This document shows positions 1-12,539 of a stretch of 64,000 nucleotides of DNA, in pieces. Origin of the DNA: Perca fluviatilis (Eukaryota; Chordata; Actinopteri; Perciformes; Percidae); assembly GCF_010015445.1 (NCBI RefSeq), contig NC_053119.1, positions 6,706,550 to 6,770,549 of the forward strand. Reading direction: 5' to 3'. A program made the translations under genes and the position numbers. The notes below the pieces were generated by a model that worked only from the letters and a program-made list of their open reading frames with translations, had not been told where the DNA came from and ran no database searches. Numbering within the stretch: the first letter of the stretch is position 1; every line of letters starts with the position of its first letter.

Positions 1-574
1 GTTACGTATTTTAACCTTACTTGGAGGAAACGGTGCATTTGTTTGGTGCTCTGTGAGTATTTGTGGCAGCAGGACGGTGTGTGTGGGATTGAGTCAAAAC
101 TACATGTCACCCAGTGCAACAGTGTGGCTCACTGATGCGTTTTCAACCGTTTTCGGTTGAGCTGTGGCCCTTTACAGCAGACCTTCAAAATAAAAGTCCA
201 CAGCGTGCCCTCCTCTTTTACATTCTCTCCGTACCCTCCTCTTTTACATTCTCTCGGGTTGTTCTGTCTTGTGTTAATAAAGTATGATCTGTGATCATCG
301 CTGAAAAACACAACAAAGAACATGCGCACTTAACAATCAGCAATTCCCCCACAGCCTAATTACCTTCTTTCTTTCCATTGCTGCAACCGTGTGTTATCTA
401 ATAACACGTGGGAAACTCTTTATCAATAATAGATTCATAAGAACAAGGACACATTTCACATTAACTTTATCTTGATGATGGGGACACTCGGCTGACCTTC
501 ACTCTCCTGAAGTTAATGAAACCGTGAGCTGATTTTATCTCTCAACACAACACCGCAAAACAAACTCTCTACCG

Positions 575-621
<47 letters not shown>

Positions 622-1024
622 GAGAATCATCATGAGAATACAAAGCCAGCACTTTCAGATTTGTATCTCTCCAAAACAAAAGTTTTCTATGATGAAATGT
701 TTAAAGCAGTGGTGGAAGTACTGAATCAAATAAATGTAGTGGAGTACAAAGTAGCAGAACTGGAAATACTGAAACAGTGCTGCAGAGCTGCTGGTGGTCA
801 CTAATATAGTATAATAAGTGTGAGTGTTTTTCACAATTTTTGTTCCCAGCAATTAATGCACTTAGAGACCATTAGGACAGGATTCTTCTGGAAGCCATGA
901 AAGTGATGACCACACTCGTTTTTGTGAACGTTATCTAACGGTGAAAAAAGGAACACACTCTCCATTAGGGCCATTAGATCAATTATAAAAGGGCAGCCGG
1001 CCTAGAGGGGTACGTGGAGCGTCT
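1..1024. other. Unassigned intronic sequence with an (AC)n tract
   Basis: No gene seen. There is a short tandem duplication at about 205-254 (CCTCCTCTTTTACATTCTCT twice) and an (AC)n microsatellite at 579-619. The remainder shows no recognisable domain or repeat end. Confidence 0.6.
579..619. repeat. (AC)n microsatellite
   Basis: About twenty uninterrupted AC units. Confidence 0.97.
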
Positions 1025-1516
1025 AACACATTCTCACTCCCAGCGCGTCAAAGGCGCTTGGTCAGGTGCCTTTGGCTTTTGTCACTGACGCAAAGAGTCT
1101 CCTTTAGCGTGTAGCACTTTGGCGTCATATTTAGATGGCTTGGTCAGGACTCTTGGCGCCACTTTATGGCGCTCTGGGTTGGGACGTACGTTTAACTGAC
1201 GTGCGGGGCAAGAACGGGACAGTAAGGCTTAGGAAAAGACTGCGGGTGAGGTTACAAAATGTACAATTCAGTGACACGTGGGACAAGAACAGGACACGTA
1301 CCCCGGTCTCCTGGGTGACAGTCCTGTGTTGTTTGGCTCCGTATGCGGATTTTCGGTCTTTCAAACTACTCGCTACTGTTGTCGCTCTTAATACTCAAGC
1401 TGCAATCCCCGGTGTGTTCCATACAGACGCTAAAAGGTGACTTTTGCGTCAGTATCTGACGCTGAGAGCCACTGACCAAATGTCAGTATTTTACAAGTTG
1501 GGAATGAGTAAGGGTT
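1025..1516. mobile_element. Family A MITE, copy 1 (near full length)
   Basis: This copy starts AACACATTCTCACTCCCA and ends with an imperfect inverted form (GTTGGGAATGAGTAAGGGTT). The interior is shared with 8859-9880 and 22930-23384, including ACGGGACAGT..AGG and CTCCTGGGTGA. Open frames inside it on both strands differ between copies and are not judged real genes. No transposase is present, so it is a non-autonomous element of unknown superfamily. Confidence 0.75.
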
Positions 1517-3419
1517 GGAGCATCATAGTTTGCCACGTGTAGTCTGATCAAGCTGCCGTATTTAACGAGTTTGGACTGCACGAGTTGAATATGCAGGCTT
1601 CCAGTTAGCATATTGTGTCAGTGGGTTCCTAATTATCAGTTTAGACAAAGAACAGAAAGTCGAGCTGGAAAAAACTAAACAATCACCAGACAGAACTGGT
1701 ATTGATATTGGGCGATTCCTGAGGGAACTAACGCAGACAAATGTGTAAACAGTAAAGATGGACACACGCAACATGATGTTAACGAGATTTAGCTTCAGCG
1801 GAGACTTTTCCAATATGGGGGAAAACCAAAGTGGAAAATCAGCGACTGAGGCTTCTCCTGCTGCGCTCAAATCCATTAAATTAACTTTGGACGACAAAGT
1901 GGAAAATAATCAGTTAACAGAACCTGCATGAAATGCGCGCGCACAAGCACGCACACGCACACGCGCGCACACATACACACACACACAGACACAACTGTGA
2001 TAATGTTGGAAAGTGCTCCTATTCACTGGGAAACAGATAAGGAAATCCCTGCAGCTTCTAACATCCTGAGGATTTACTTTAAGCTCTGCAGGGAACATCT
2101 CTGCTGTAAGCTGTGGCACTGAACTGAAACTCCTACAGATATACTGATTTAAAAAAGCTCGTCATTCAGCATCTCTTTCCAAAAACGAATAAAAACTCAA
2201 ATTGTTTGTCATTTGGACTGAAGTTATCTGCATTCCGTTGAATACATTTGACATTATGGGTTTCACCTCTAGCTTTTCTTTTACTTTCTTTATGTTGGGA
2301 CCTTCTGCTTTCTGCCTCAGGGATAAATCTACTGCAGCTCAACATTCACCGCAATTTCACAAAAATAGTTAAAGTAAACAAAACGGAAGACATTTTACAC
2401 TCCTGCAGCTGCTTTTTATTGTCCCTACATACACAGAGAATAGGACCTTTTAGACATTTTAGAACATTTTCATGCAGGTGCAAGTGAAATGCACAAAGTG
2501 ATTGATAAGCAGCATACATACAGGTGGTAATTGATTCAAGTGATTGTTTGCAACATTTCTGAAAATAGTCACACTTTCACAATGTCGACTAATTGTTCTC
2601 AGCTCTACATATATTGTTCAGTACAGTAGTTTTATTCATAACAAAGCATCATATTTTATAACATCTTTAAATGTTTCGTATGTAAGAGTCTTAATCTATA
2701 AAGGAACTGGTAACTAAAGCTGTCAAAAAGGCAACACATACCTACTTTAAACGTCAGAATAGGTTGATTTCCAATGGGTCCCAAAACGATGAACATGAGC
2801 ATTTTATTAAACGCCGTAATACGGCCACACGGTGGCCATACTGAACATGGGACCTTAACACGTGACCACGATGCGACAGTTCTATTTAAGGTAACGGTCA
2901 CACTTTTAAACACAAAATGTACGTTGTGAAACCGAAATAGTTAAGTTTAGGCAACAAAAATATTTAGTGTTGGTAAAACATCAGGGATTGGCTTAAAATA
3001 AGTGACGTAAAACTAGGGTTAGGGTTAGTCACTGAGTCACGGACTAATGTCACGTCTTAATTGTTTCCTGTTGGCCCCCAGGCTGATGTGGGTGTGGCTT
3101 GCCTGCATCGCAGAGTTTGCAGAGCGGAGGTGAAGTGACTGGGAGACGGGAGTCGATGAATGGAGAATGTGTTTCTGATTTTTAGTAGCTTTTCCCCACC
3201 AAGTTGTGTTAATGTTTGTCCGCGTCTTGTGTCTTGAATGTCTACAAATTACCTATCAATGGAGTGTCTAGGCTGATTGACACCACACCGAGGACCGGGC
3301 TGGTCCGAAGAGAAGAGCGGAACAGCGCCATCTACGACAAAGGTAGGTCTCTCATCCTTAACTTCAGTCTGGTGAATTAGCGTTATTTTCTGTACTATCT
3401 AATGCACGACTAAAGCCAA
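1517..3419. other. Unassigned intronic sequence
   Basis: No gene seen. It contains a CA-rich compound microsatellite (1934-1994) and a short telomere-like GGGTTAGGGTTAG at about 3014-3028. Some of it may be decayed repeat, but I recognise no ends. Confidence 0.55.
1934..1994. repeat. Compound CA/CG-rich microsatellite
   Basis: Alternating purine-pyrimidine tract of CA, CG and CACG units. It is open on both strands only because of its composition. Confidence 0.9.
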
Positions 3420-4140
3420 ACCAGTCCCTTCAGAAAAACGTGATTATGCGATCGCATAATTCAATGCATAATCAGCCAAAGTCCGCATATTTATGCAGGG
3501 GCCACATTTTTTCAAATAAGCTGCACTTTCGCCGAATAAATTGCTGATTTCCGCTCAAAATATGCAGGGCTTGCATGATTTCATAAACCCCGCATTTTCG
3601 TTGTAAAAAAGTCACATATATCTTAGCAGAAAGTTGAAAAATGTTGCGTTTACTTCACACAAGAGCAGCCATTTTCCCCTGTTGCCATGGGAACGTTATG
3701 AAGTGACGTAATTACGCGACGTGAACTTCATTGAAAAGCAGGCTGTTGGAAGTTGAATTTGACATGTACTTTGAGTCTCTTAAGTTGGTATCAGAAAGCT
3801 ATCTTAATATCTGATATTATCTGAAATGTCTTTGTTTAAGTATATATTTTTTGTATCTTGTTTGTTTACGTATTGCGATGACTGGATATTTGTAAACTAT
3901 TTTTTGAAATAAAGTTAAAAAAAAGCAGGGTTTTGGGGGAATCCCTTTTTTTTCTCTTTTTCATCAAACCGCAGTTTTTACAAGTTCCCGCAATTTTTGC
4001 AAGTTCCCACAATTTCATCGCATAAAATTGCATAAATATCTCGCATATTCCATCGCATTTTTTAAGAAAACGTGCCGCATAATCAAGGATTTTTGCCCGC
4101 AACAACAATCACAAATAAACTCATTTTTCTGGAAGGACTG
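3420..4140. mobile_element. AT-rich interspersed repeat, probable decayed transposon
   Basis: The stretch has runs of GATTATGCGATCGCATAATT and repeated 'CGCATA/CCGCAA' words at both ends, with a poly-A/T rich middle. Similar wording (TTGCGGCCCAAAATGCC) appears inside the hAT element at 48791-49839. Ends and family are not resolved. Confidence 0.4.
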
Positions 4141-4239
4141 CCAAACCCTGTTAAAGCTCCTAGACATAAGGATGGTAGTCAGTTTCCCCAGTGGTTGTGG
4201 TAATGACGTGACACTAATGTCCATAAAACTTGGCTCATT

Positions 4240-4350
4240 TCAAAAAGCAACAGTTGACTTTTGGTTTCACATGGGACACGAACCCCCGTCTCCTGAGTGA
4301 AAGCCCTGTGTTTCTTTAAACCGTCCACCATCTCCTTTGCGGAATTTGGT
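4240..4350. mobile_element. Family A MITE, diverged fragment
   Basis: Contains GGGACACGAACCCCCGTCTC and GTGAAAGCCCTGTGTT, matching the middle of family A at 8990-9040. Confidence 0.5.
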
Positions 4351-4497
4351 GCCCTTATACTTTCTCACCTTATTTTCTCTTGCGATAATTACAAAGCAAG
4401 TGGTAGCCACCTAGAAACAAATATAAGTCATTATGAGCTGCTTGCACAGTCGACCTATAAGGTCGTCTTCTGGGTGAGGACGGGTTGCAAATGAGTT

Positions 4498-4862
4498 AAG
4501 ATAAGATAAAACTTTATTGATTCCCAGAGGGGAAATCCGGTTTGCTGCAGTAGCACAAAGACAGCAATAGTAGGCAATAGGCAAATGGAGAAAGTGAAAA
4601 AAGGAAATAAGAAACTTAAACTTAACTTAAAGAATTGAAAACTCCAAAGCAAGAGCATATGCAGAAGACCGAAATTGCAAGGTAAAGTGAATGGCAGTGA
4701 TGTGACAGTAAATACATACCGGAGTAAAAATGTATATTTCCCTGTGAAATGTACTGCAGAAGAAGTACAGTAGCACGAAAAGAACCTCAAATTTGTACTT
4801 AAATACAGTGTTTGAGTAAATAAAGTAACTTATATAAAAATAAGTACTTAGTGCAAACCTCA
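4498..4862 (-). mobile_element. LINE 3' tail fragment
   Basis: Read on the minus strand it ends ATTTCCCCTCTGGGAATC followed by AATAAAGT and a TTATC-type tail. The same tail appears at 47730-47840 (plus) and near 8572 (minus). No coding part of the LINE is visible. Confidence 0.55.
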
Positions 4863-6011
4863 TACATATGCAGATTTTTCTCTTTCCATAACGTCAATGT
4901 GTTTTTCAAACTGAGGCCTTTGCCTTTCACACACAAGCACAAGCTCTAATGCGATACAGATTTGATGATGTGGAAACAAATGAAGCGTATCAGAGGGACA
5001 CGGGACCAAAGAGAGGGAATAATGCAATTTCACTTTGCTTTTCAACTCAGACGGGGAAAGTCTCACAGCGGGAAGCGACTCAACTCCAAAGCGGACCAAA
5101 TAAGCACGGCCGGGAAAACATTCAAAGGCACGCCGTCTACTGGAATTATGGGTCATAACAAATATCATTAAAGCTAGCCTCTGGCAAAGCCTTCACGCTG
5201 ACCTTTAAATTAACAGTTCACCATGTGTGTTTATCGCTGTGTAACCCCCGCTCCTTCTTCTGTACCAAATACTGAGTAGGAGGGACAGATAGAGACAGGA
5301 CATATGTGCCCGCTCGCCTCTTTCATTCCTCGCCTTTGAGCCGCTGCACGCCACACCATGAAAGGTTTCCTGGGTAACCACATGCCAAGCCTTGACTTGA
5401 AAGCCAGATGAAACGAGCAAAGCGGTGTGTCAACAAAGCTCTCAGTCCACCCCAAAAGCAAAAGGTTTTCTCTCATGAGTCGAAATCTCCAAGTTTAACT
5501 TTCAATTCATGTCGACATTTATTTAAACTGATCAATTTAACTTTTCTTTATCAGGAATGCCAGTATTCAGTCATCAAGTGTTCAGTCCCTCTGAATTGGT
5601 TCATTCTTTAAGACCCACCGTTTTAAACTGATGTTCAAAAGTCATATCGGAGAGGAGAATTTACATTAACACTGGCTCTGCCAACATAATGGATCAGATA
5701 TTATCAGAACCAGGAGGTATGGACTTAAACTTCCTCCACACCTCTGAAAATATCCACACAACAGGGAATAAAAGTCAGAATTGGGACACTTTCAGCTGCA
5801 GTGTGAATGGTCTTCTTTTTGCCCAACTCTGGGCTCGTTATGAGGAGCAGCAGTTTTGGCTCAACTGCTTACAGCGTTATAAGTCATCTGAATAGTGCAG
5901 AGGTATGGTCTGCCAATTTCACAAAATGAGCACCATGTCTTTAAATGCAAATGCAAAAGAGAGAACTGTATTTCACCTGCAGAAAAGATTAAAGTGGAAG
6001 TAGATTGTGGC
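4863..6011. other. Unassigned intronic sequence
   Basis: No gene, RNA gene or clear repeat end was seen. Short open frames here have no recognisable similarity. Confidence 0.55.
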
Positions 6012-6318
6012 CGTGTTGCCACTTGCCAACTCGTTTTCAATGAAAGTAGCTATAAAGCTTAGTGGTTGTGGTGGCTGACTGCCTGCTGCTCACGGAGCAA
6101 GACGAGAGGAAGAGTGACAGCGTGCTGTTGGCAGAGGAGCCGTGGACTGTGATTACTCGGAACAGCATACATGGAAATGAAATATAATATATCTTGCTTT
6201 TCCCTGGATGGTCTGAAGTCACTACATTTGTCACTAGTCGCTTTTTAGAAATAAAGTCACTAAGAGGGTTGGAAAAAAGTCCCTAAATTTAGCAAGAAAG
6301 TCCCCAAGTTAGTTGGAA
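6012..6318. mobile_element. hAT-type MITE fragment (same family as 32216-32804)
   Basis: Shares GTGTTGCCA..CCAACTC, CAATGAAAGTAGCTA and CTTAGTGGTTGTG with the intact copy at 32216. The right part carries degenerate AAAGTC(A/C)CTAA words. It is shorter and more diverged than the other copy. Confidence 0.6.
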
Positions 6319-6336
6319 GTGAGGGGGGCGGTCACC

Positions 6337-6805
6337 TTAAAGTTGCCATGCTACACAAAACCGTTTTTACTCGCATTTTTTGAAATATGTTAGGTCCATA
6401 TGTGTTTGTGTTATGTGGTGAATGTGAAAATGAACTGCTACCTCCTCTGTCAGCTCTAGCCACTGACAAGAAATAAGCAGAGAAATCAGACCAATTACAA
6501 AAGCTGGTCAGTCTGACATCATGTTGCCTGAGCTCATTACTAGTCATGAGCTCGCCCAGTTGCGCTGGGTAAAGGATGCTGATAGCCTCTCTCATTGGCT
6601 AGCAGTTGGCCAATCAGAGTCAAGCAGCTTAGCTCGTTGAATATTAATGAGAACTGGCACAAATCGAGCCAAGTCATCCTGCAGGCTTTCTATACCACGC
6701 TAGAATGGCTTGAAACAAGGTAACCACAATTTTTTTACAGAGTCCATGGTAGAACTTCAGACATTACCACAAAGTAATGACATACGTGTAACAGGGCACC
6801 TTTAA
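6337..6805. mobile_element. MITE with TTAAAGxTGCC ends
   Basis: The left end TTAAAGTTGCCATGCTACAC and the inverted right end (reverse complement TTAAAGGTGCCCTGTTACAC) match at about 16 of 20 positions. No coding capacity. Confidence 0.5.
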
Positions 6806-7599
6806 AGTCTGACAATCAAAGTTCAACAAGTCGTGACAAGCTGTGGTGACTCATCTGCTGTGAGGGATGTTTTAACTGCTAAACTCTTAAATCAAACCTC
6901 TAGCTAACCCGAACCAAACTGTTTTAACTGCTAAACTCTTAAATCAACCCGAACCAATTCTGACCACAAGCACAATCATCAGTTTTTCAACTAGACCAGA
7001 TTTCCACATAAAAATACAACTTTCAATGCCTTTAACACATTGAAATTAGAGGTATTTGTCCGTAGTTTATTTTAACCGTGAATCCAGTCAGATCTCTAGC
7101 TGGTGTTTGTAAAGGTAAATAAAAGGAGTGGATTGGAGTGACTGTCATCATTGAAATCGTCAGCTTTCATAGAAAAAATGCTTTACAAAAGATGTCAAAC
7201 CTGAAACATTTAGGAACCAGTCTAACAAAATATAAAATGAAATGAACAAATGAAAAACCGTGTTAGCTTGGCAGGTGTCATCGAAGGAACAAAACCATAG
7301 GTTGTACACCCAACTTACTAATGCTCTCCAATAACAAAATAAAAAAAATAAAAAAAAGAGGATGTTAAAGACTATTTTGTTACCTGTTAGATATGTTACC
7401 TGGTAGATATGTTGTGTAAGGTGGCTTTGTACAAAATAAAATATTCCGTATTAAATTCAGGGGGCTCAATTAGATTACATCAATCTGGTAACTTTATCCA
7501 CTGATTGTGCCTGTTAAATATGGTTATCTTTGACATCCCTATGTTTAAATATCAGGAATACTCTTGAATGCTATGCTCTGTTAATTTGTGCATGGTATG
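6806..7599. other. Unassigned intronic sequence with a 52-bp tandem duplication
   Basis: Near 6870-6955 the phrase TTTTAACTGCTAAACTCTTA recurs about 52 bp later, followed by ACCCGAACCA in both copies. The rest is unassigned AT-rich DNA. Confidence 0.6.
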
Positions 7600-8024
7600 T
7601 AGAGTTGGGCATCGAGAACAGATTCCTACTTGGAATTGGTTAAAACATTTATGATTCCAGTAGAATCATTTCTTTATTGGAATCGTTTGGAATTGTTTAG
7701 AGGATTTGGTTTCAAATCTGATCATCGCTTCCCAATTTAACATGCGCAAGTTTTGGTTTCCGTAGCGGCCAGCGGCTTGTTGTGTTGCAGCCATGGAGCA
7801 CAGTAAGCGGCGCTCTAGTGTGGCTTTATTTTACATTGAAAAAGCTGTAAAACCGCAAACCACCATTGAATCAAAATGAAAGTTTCCTCTTATTTGTGAA
7901 AATAGGCATGTGTCCCGTTTCAACTCCACCCCTCAAAGAATCGGAATCGACAATCGATAACAACCGGAATCGAAAGGAAGAATCGGAATCAGAATCGTTA
8001 AAATCCAAAGGATGCCCAACCCTA
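7600..8024. mobile_element. hAT-type non-autonomous element with perfect 8-bp target duplication
   Basis: The ends are TAGAGTTGGGCATC and GATGCCCAACCCTA. Identical ATGGTATG octamers flank it at 7592-7599 and 8025-8032. Eight-base target duplications and TAGGGTTGGGC-like ends fit the hAT superfamily. No transposase remains; the interior has repeated GGAATCG words. Confidence 0.88.
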
Positions 8025-8571
8025 ATGGTATGGTCCTTTCATCGGAGGATCAGGGTCAGATAAGGTCCTCCTCCTTCATGTGAGATCAAAATAAAACAAG
8101 ATCTTCCATCGTTACCGGAGGCTTGATCCTTTTGTTTGAAGCCTGCGAGCGCTCTGCAGCATCCACATCCATTACACTCGTTAGCCTCTGCCTGCACTTC
8201 AAATACTGCTGCTGCTGCTGCTGCTGCTGCTGGGTGAAGCGCCAGGGCGGCATGGGGCGGCTCTGTCCTCTTGCACTGAGAGGGAGTCGGTGATGAAATC
8301 TGCCGCAACACTGTGACTCAGGACCCGTGTGATGTTGCTCAAGGTTGTTCTGTGTGTCCGGTACACGGAGGAAAAAAAAATTAATCCCTGTTCTGTTGAC
8401 ACACAGGGAGAAACGGTCTGCTGATTGATGCGGATGCCAAAACCATTTCTTTTGATTCGCAAGTTTTCATCGACCGTATTTCATAACACTGTCACAACTT
8501 TTTTCAAAAGACAGTTGATGCTCGTTGATGCTGGAGAAAAAAAACGTCAGCGGCATCAACCCTTAAATTAG
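8025..8571. other. Unassigned sequence with a (CTG)9 tract
   Basis: Apart from the trinucleotide repeat at 8206-8232 I see no gene or element here. Confidence 0.55.
8206..8232. repeat. (CTG)9 trinucleotide repeat
   Basis: Nine perfect CTG units. The poly-Ala/poly-Ser it would encode on the minus strand is not in a recognisable gene. Confidence 0.97.
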
Positions 8572-8858
8572 ATTAGACTTTATTGATCCCACATTGGAAC
8601 ATTTCAGTGCTACAGCATACATATAGAATATGTATAAAATACAAGAACAACTATTCAAAAATACAAATAAAAAATACAAAGGAAAGAATGTACAAAGGTA
8701 TATACAAGTGGCATATAAAAATGTACAACATAAATATACAACATAAATAGTATTTATAAAGGTGTAAGTTGCACTATAGTGCAGTATTGTGATGTGTATG
8801 AGTCTGAGTCAGTGATGAAGTGTTTGAAAAGTTGTACTGCCTGTGGTAGTCTGATGAT
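8572..8858 (-). mobile_element. LINE 3' tail fragment
   Basis: Begins AGACTTTATTGATCCCACAT, the reverse complement of a ..GGGATCAATAAAGTCT tail, followed by A-rich low-complexity sequence and TGTACTGCCTGTGG. Same tail type as at 4498 and 47730. Confidence 0.5.
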
Positions 8859-9880
8859 GTCACTTTCACGCTCTGGGTCGGGACGTGCTGACTGACATGC
8901 GGCACGAGAACGGGACAGTTAGGTTTAGGAAAAGATGGCGGGTGGAGTTACAAAATGTACGTTTCAGTGACACGCGGTACAAGAACGGGACACAAACCCC
9001 CGGTCTCCTGGGTGAAAGCCCTGTGTTGTTTGACCCATCCACCCCCCACAGCCAACCTCCCTACGCGTCATTTCGGTCTTTCACATAGACAGTATATAAT
9101 GGACCAACAGACCCCGTTGCTCTGGACGGAGACCAGTGAAGGATATTAGAAGCACTTTTCCGGTGATCTCTTGCTTTACTGTGCAGCCTCCAACTGAGAG
9201 AGACAACGTAAATGTGACGTGAGCAGCGTGTCTGAAAGTTGTAAGTCTTCTGGTAGCTGTGCCAAGAGAAATCTCAATCATTCCCAACAGAGACGGAGAG
9301 CGTAGGTATATGTAAGGAGATAACATGGGCACAGGCTAATTATTGCTAACTAAAATGCTAGTTAACATTAGTAATTAATCCTAAACAGCTCATGTAAGTC
9401 GAAACTGCCTGCAAGCTTATCCTGTACTATACAGCAATTCCTCTACTGTGCGACACAATCGTTAGCCTATTTTTACAAAAGCGTCTGCTACGGAGCCATA
9501 ACGTGAGGTACAAGGTAATGGAGCCTTTTATACATTATTGTGTTTCTTTAGAACTAAACAATGGACAAATAGAGTCTTTAAATGCTTCAGATGTAAAGTT
9601 ATTCGCTGTCAAGTGGCACCAAAATGTATGATAGTCAGTTGAATGCTAACGGGAGGTGATGGCCAGGTAGCAACAAAATGGCGCCATAGGAGGTTCGAGT
9701 TCTGAAGCGAAGCTTACCCCCTTGGTCTTTCATGGTACTCGCTACTGTCGTCGCTCTTAATACTACATCATCTTCAAGCGCCGCGGTCGCGCCTCTGCTC
9801 TGCCCTGTGCGTCCCATACAGACGCTGAGAGGTGCTTTTTGCGTCTTATCTGACGCTGAGAGTTACTGAGACATTGACAG
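8859..9880. mobile_element. Family A MITE, copy interrupted by a 640-bp insertion
   Basis: Family A sequence runs from about 8859 to 9083, stops, and resumes at 9724 with CTCGCTACTGTCGTCGCTCT. Its outer ends are truncated relative to copy 1. Confidence 0.75.
9084..9723. mobile_element. Insertion within family A, 9-bp target duplication
   Basis: The inserted block begins CATAGACAGTATATAATGG and is bounded by identical GGTCTTTCA at 9075-9083 and 9724-9732. Uninterrupted family A copies have this nonamer only once. No coding capacity and no strong terminal inverted repeat seen. Confidence 0.75.
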
Positions 9881-10224
9881 CTTTTGCACAGCAGGTCTGA
9901 ACCAAAATTCAGAAACACGATGATGATATTTTGCTTCTTAAAAGAAAGAAAAAGCTTTGGGTTCAGGCAATCTTTGCGAGGTTACGAGAGGATGTTGCGT
10001 TTGAGTGTCAGATGATAAGGTTTTATAAATCTTTGTTATAGGAATGAAAAGACTCCTTCTCTTCCTGTTAATCAAGGTCATTTGACGGTTTTCGTTGTGT
10101 GCCGGTGACGTCAGCCTGTGCCGATGACTCAGACCATTCAGTAAATAAGATGGGGACGAGCTAGGTGGAGAAAAATATGTCAAACTCATCCTGGGGTCTT
10201 CTTGCCCTCAGTCTCATAATGTCA
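9881..10224. other. Unassigned intronic sequence
   Basis: No gene or repeat end seen. Confidence 0.55.
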
Positions 10225-10744
10225 TTAACCCTCCGGTTGTCCTCGGGTCAAATTCGTTTTCAAAGTTACTATATGAGATATTTGGGTTTTCTTTCAAGCA
10301 AATTGGGCAAAAATAACATGAATGGTTCCACACAATGCTCTTCGCAAGTAAAATTAATGATCAGGTCAACACTCTCATTGGATTTTGGGTGTTTCATTTA
10401 ATTTTATAGCATTTTAAAAGAAAATGAAATGGTTTCAAAACAGTATCCTGACTAAACTTTGACATATTATACCGTACCAGTCTGTGATTATCCATATCAA
10501 CATACGTTCCTCTTATCCTAACAATGAGTCAAAATAATTCATATAATTTCATATAAATGAGGTTTATTGACCATGAATTCCAAAAATAAGTGTAAAACTA
10601 GTGGTAATAGATTGGCAGTAAAGTTAAAAAAAAGCACAAAAAATGTGACAAAATTGTTGAAAAAGGAAAAGAAAAAGTTAAAAACAACAAAAACCAAAAG
10701 TGTTAATTTCAACGTTGAGACGGGAGGACAACACAAGGGATGAA
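10225..10744. mobile_element. piggyBac-like MITE, copy 1
   Basis: Starts at TTAA followed by CCCTCCGGTTGTCCTCGGGT and ends GGAGGACAACACAAGGG followed by TGAA, a likely decayed TTAA. TTAA targets and CCCT ends fit the piggyBac superfamily. The same family occurs at 24201, 26837, 46370 and 50883. Confidence 0.75.
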
Positions 10745-11995
10745 CAGACAACTAAAACTTCAGAACAATACAACTCTGACTTTTTTTTTTTTTACCCGTT
10801 GCATAAAATAACATCTTTGGTTCGAAAGAAGCCACAGAAACGCGAGGAATTAACTCCCTGCTTGTCTTCGTACAAATATCTCTCACGTAAATTCAGTGGG
10901 GAATTACCTTTACATGAGTTTGCATTTCTAAAAAACAAGGGGGAGTTTCCAGTTCACTTCAATAAATTCTTACTTTCTTTACCTTCTTTGTTTGCATTTG
11001 TTCTGAGAACAGTTTTTTAAAGTCCAGAGACAACGCTCCCAAACGACCAGCTTTCTCCTCTGAGTGCAGCCGTATCTCACCTAACCATATTTGATTGGCG
11101 ACCGTGAATGGATGGCGAGCTTTATTTGCTAGAGTAAAAGGTGAGCTGCTGACTACAGATGATTCACTTTGCTCTGGAAACTTGTTCTCGAGGGAGGAAA
11201 GGTGGAGGGATCCCTCGCCATGAAATATTCATCCTCTCCTCAGACTGCATGCAGAGCTGGCAGAGGGAAATAAAAAAAATGAAAAGAAATGCATAACAGA
11301 AAGGGATATCACTGGGATTGAACATATTTTGTTACTGTATTAGAACTACAGTTATGTCGACAGCCAGTCAAGAAGCCAAGATGTTAACAACGTGAAGGCG
11401 ACAAACATATTGTCTTGTTCCATTTCTCCTCTGTTAAACAAAAGATGCAGAAACTTTATCTTCTAGACACATAAATGGTGAAGAAATATTGATTCATCAT
11501 AGTGAGTGATTCAGAGTGCAGTGTTAAAAAAAAAATTTAATTATTATTTGACTTATTAGTTGGGGGGGGGGATTAGGAACATTATAGGGTAGCTTCAGCC
11601 CCCCTAAAATGGGCCTAACGAGGTCCAGGATAACAGATGACACCAAATTTGGATGACAAGGAGAAGAAAAACTTTCCTCTTTGAATGGACACAAGTTAAA
11701 AAAAAAAATTTTTAAACTTTACAGACAGGTGAGGCGAGACGGAGAGTATTTATGTCTCATACGAGAGGGCGGAAGAACAGAAAAGAAATAGTTGAAAGAA
11801 TACAAAAGTACAGAAGGATAGATGGAAGAGGATGAGGAGCCGAGAGAAAGAAGAGGAAGAAAAGCACATTATCTCCTGCAGGCGTTCGCACTTCTGAGGA
11901 AGAAAAAAAAGAAAAGGTAGAGTTCTTTCACAGCGACTGATCTGACAGAACGTCAGCGAAAATACAACACCATCACATCCTCCATTTAATCTGCT

Positions 11996-11996
<1 letters not shown>
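10745..11996. other. Unassigned intronic sequence
   Basis: Contains homopolymer runs (poly-T near 10780, poly-G near 11562, poly-A near 11525 and 11700) and purine-rich stretches near 11820-11920. No gene found. Confidence 0.55.
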
Positions 11997-12046
<50 letters not shown>

Positions 12047-12056
12047 CACACACACA
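11997..12056. repeat. (CACG)n microsatellite ending in (CA)n
   Basis: About twelve tetranucleotide units followed by a short CA run. Confidence 0.95.
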
Positions 12057-12539
12057 GGACAACACAAAGCTACTATTTGACTGAAAACTGTTTGAATGTG
12101 AGGAATATCTGCTGATATGACTTAGAAGATGAAGAGAAGAATTCTTTCCTGTGACACTGTGTCTTTATTAAAACATCAAACGTTGAGTCTGAGTCAAGGA
12201 GAAAGACGATAAATCACAAACTGTCAGCTGTTCTTTGCATCATTCATGTTTACTGCAAGATACCTGAAGCTCTCAGACTCATGGCAACTCATTTTTAAAG
12301 TTATTACATTTCGATTTTTAGCATTCATTAACTAAAAGTAACGGAGGAATGATAAGAATAGTTCAGTCCGGAAAAGAGAACTTCTGGACACCCAAACATT
12401 TTGGTGTTTGTTTTTCGTACGTCCTACGCAGCCTTCATTCATGTGTTTAAAATAAAAGTGCGCAAGAACAAATGTTACTCTTAGTAAAGCATGTTCAGCG
12501 TATTCACGGATGAATTAGTCTGGAATCAACGGAAGTACA

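Noticed and set aside
1135..1440. A 101-codon plus-strand gene
   Set aside because: It lies wholly in a family A MITE; other copies of the family do not preserve the frame.
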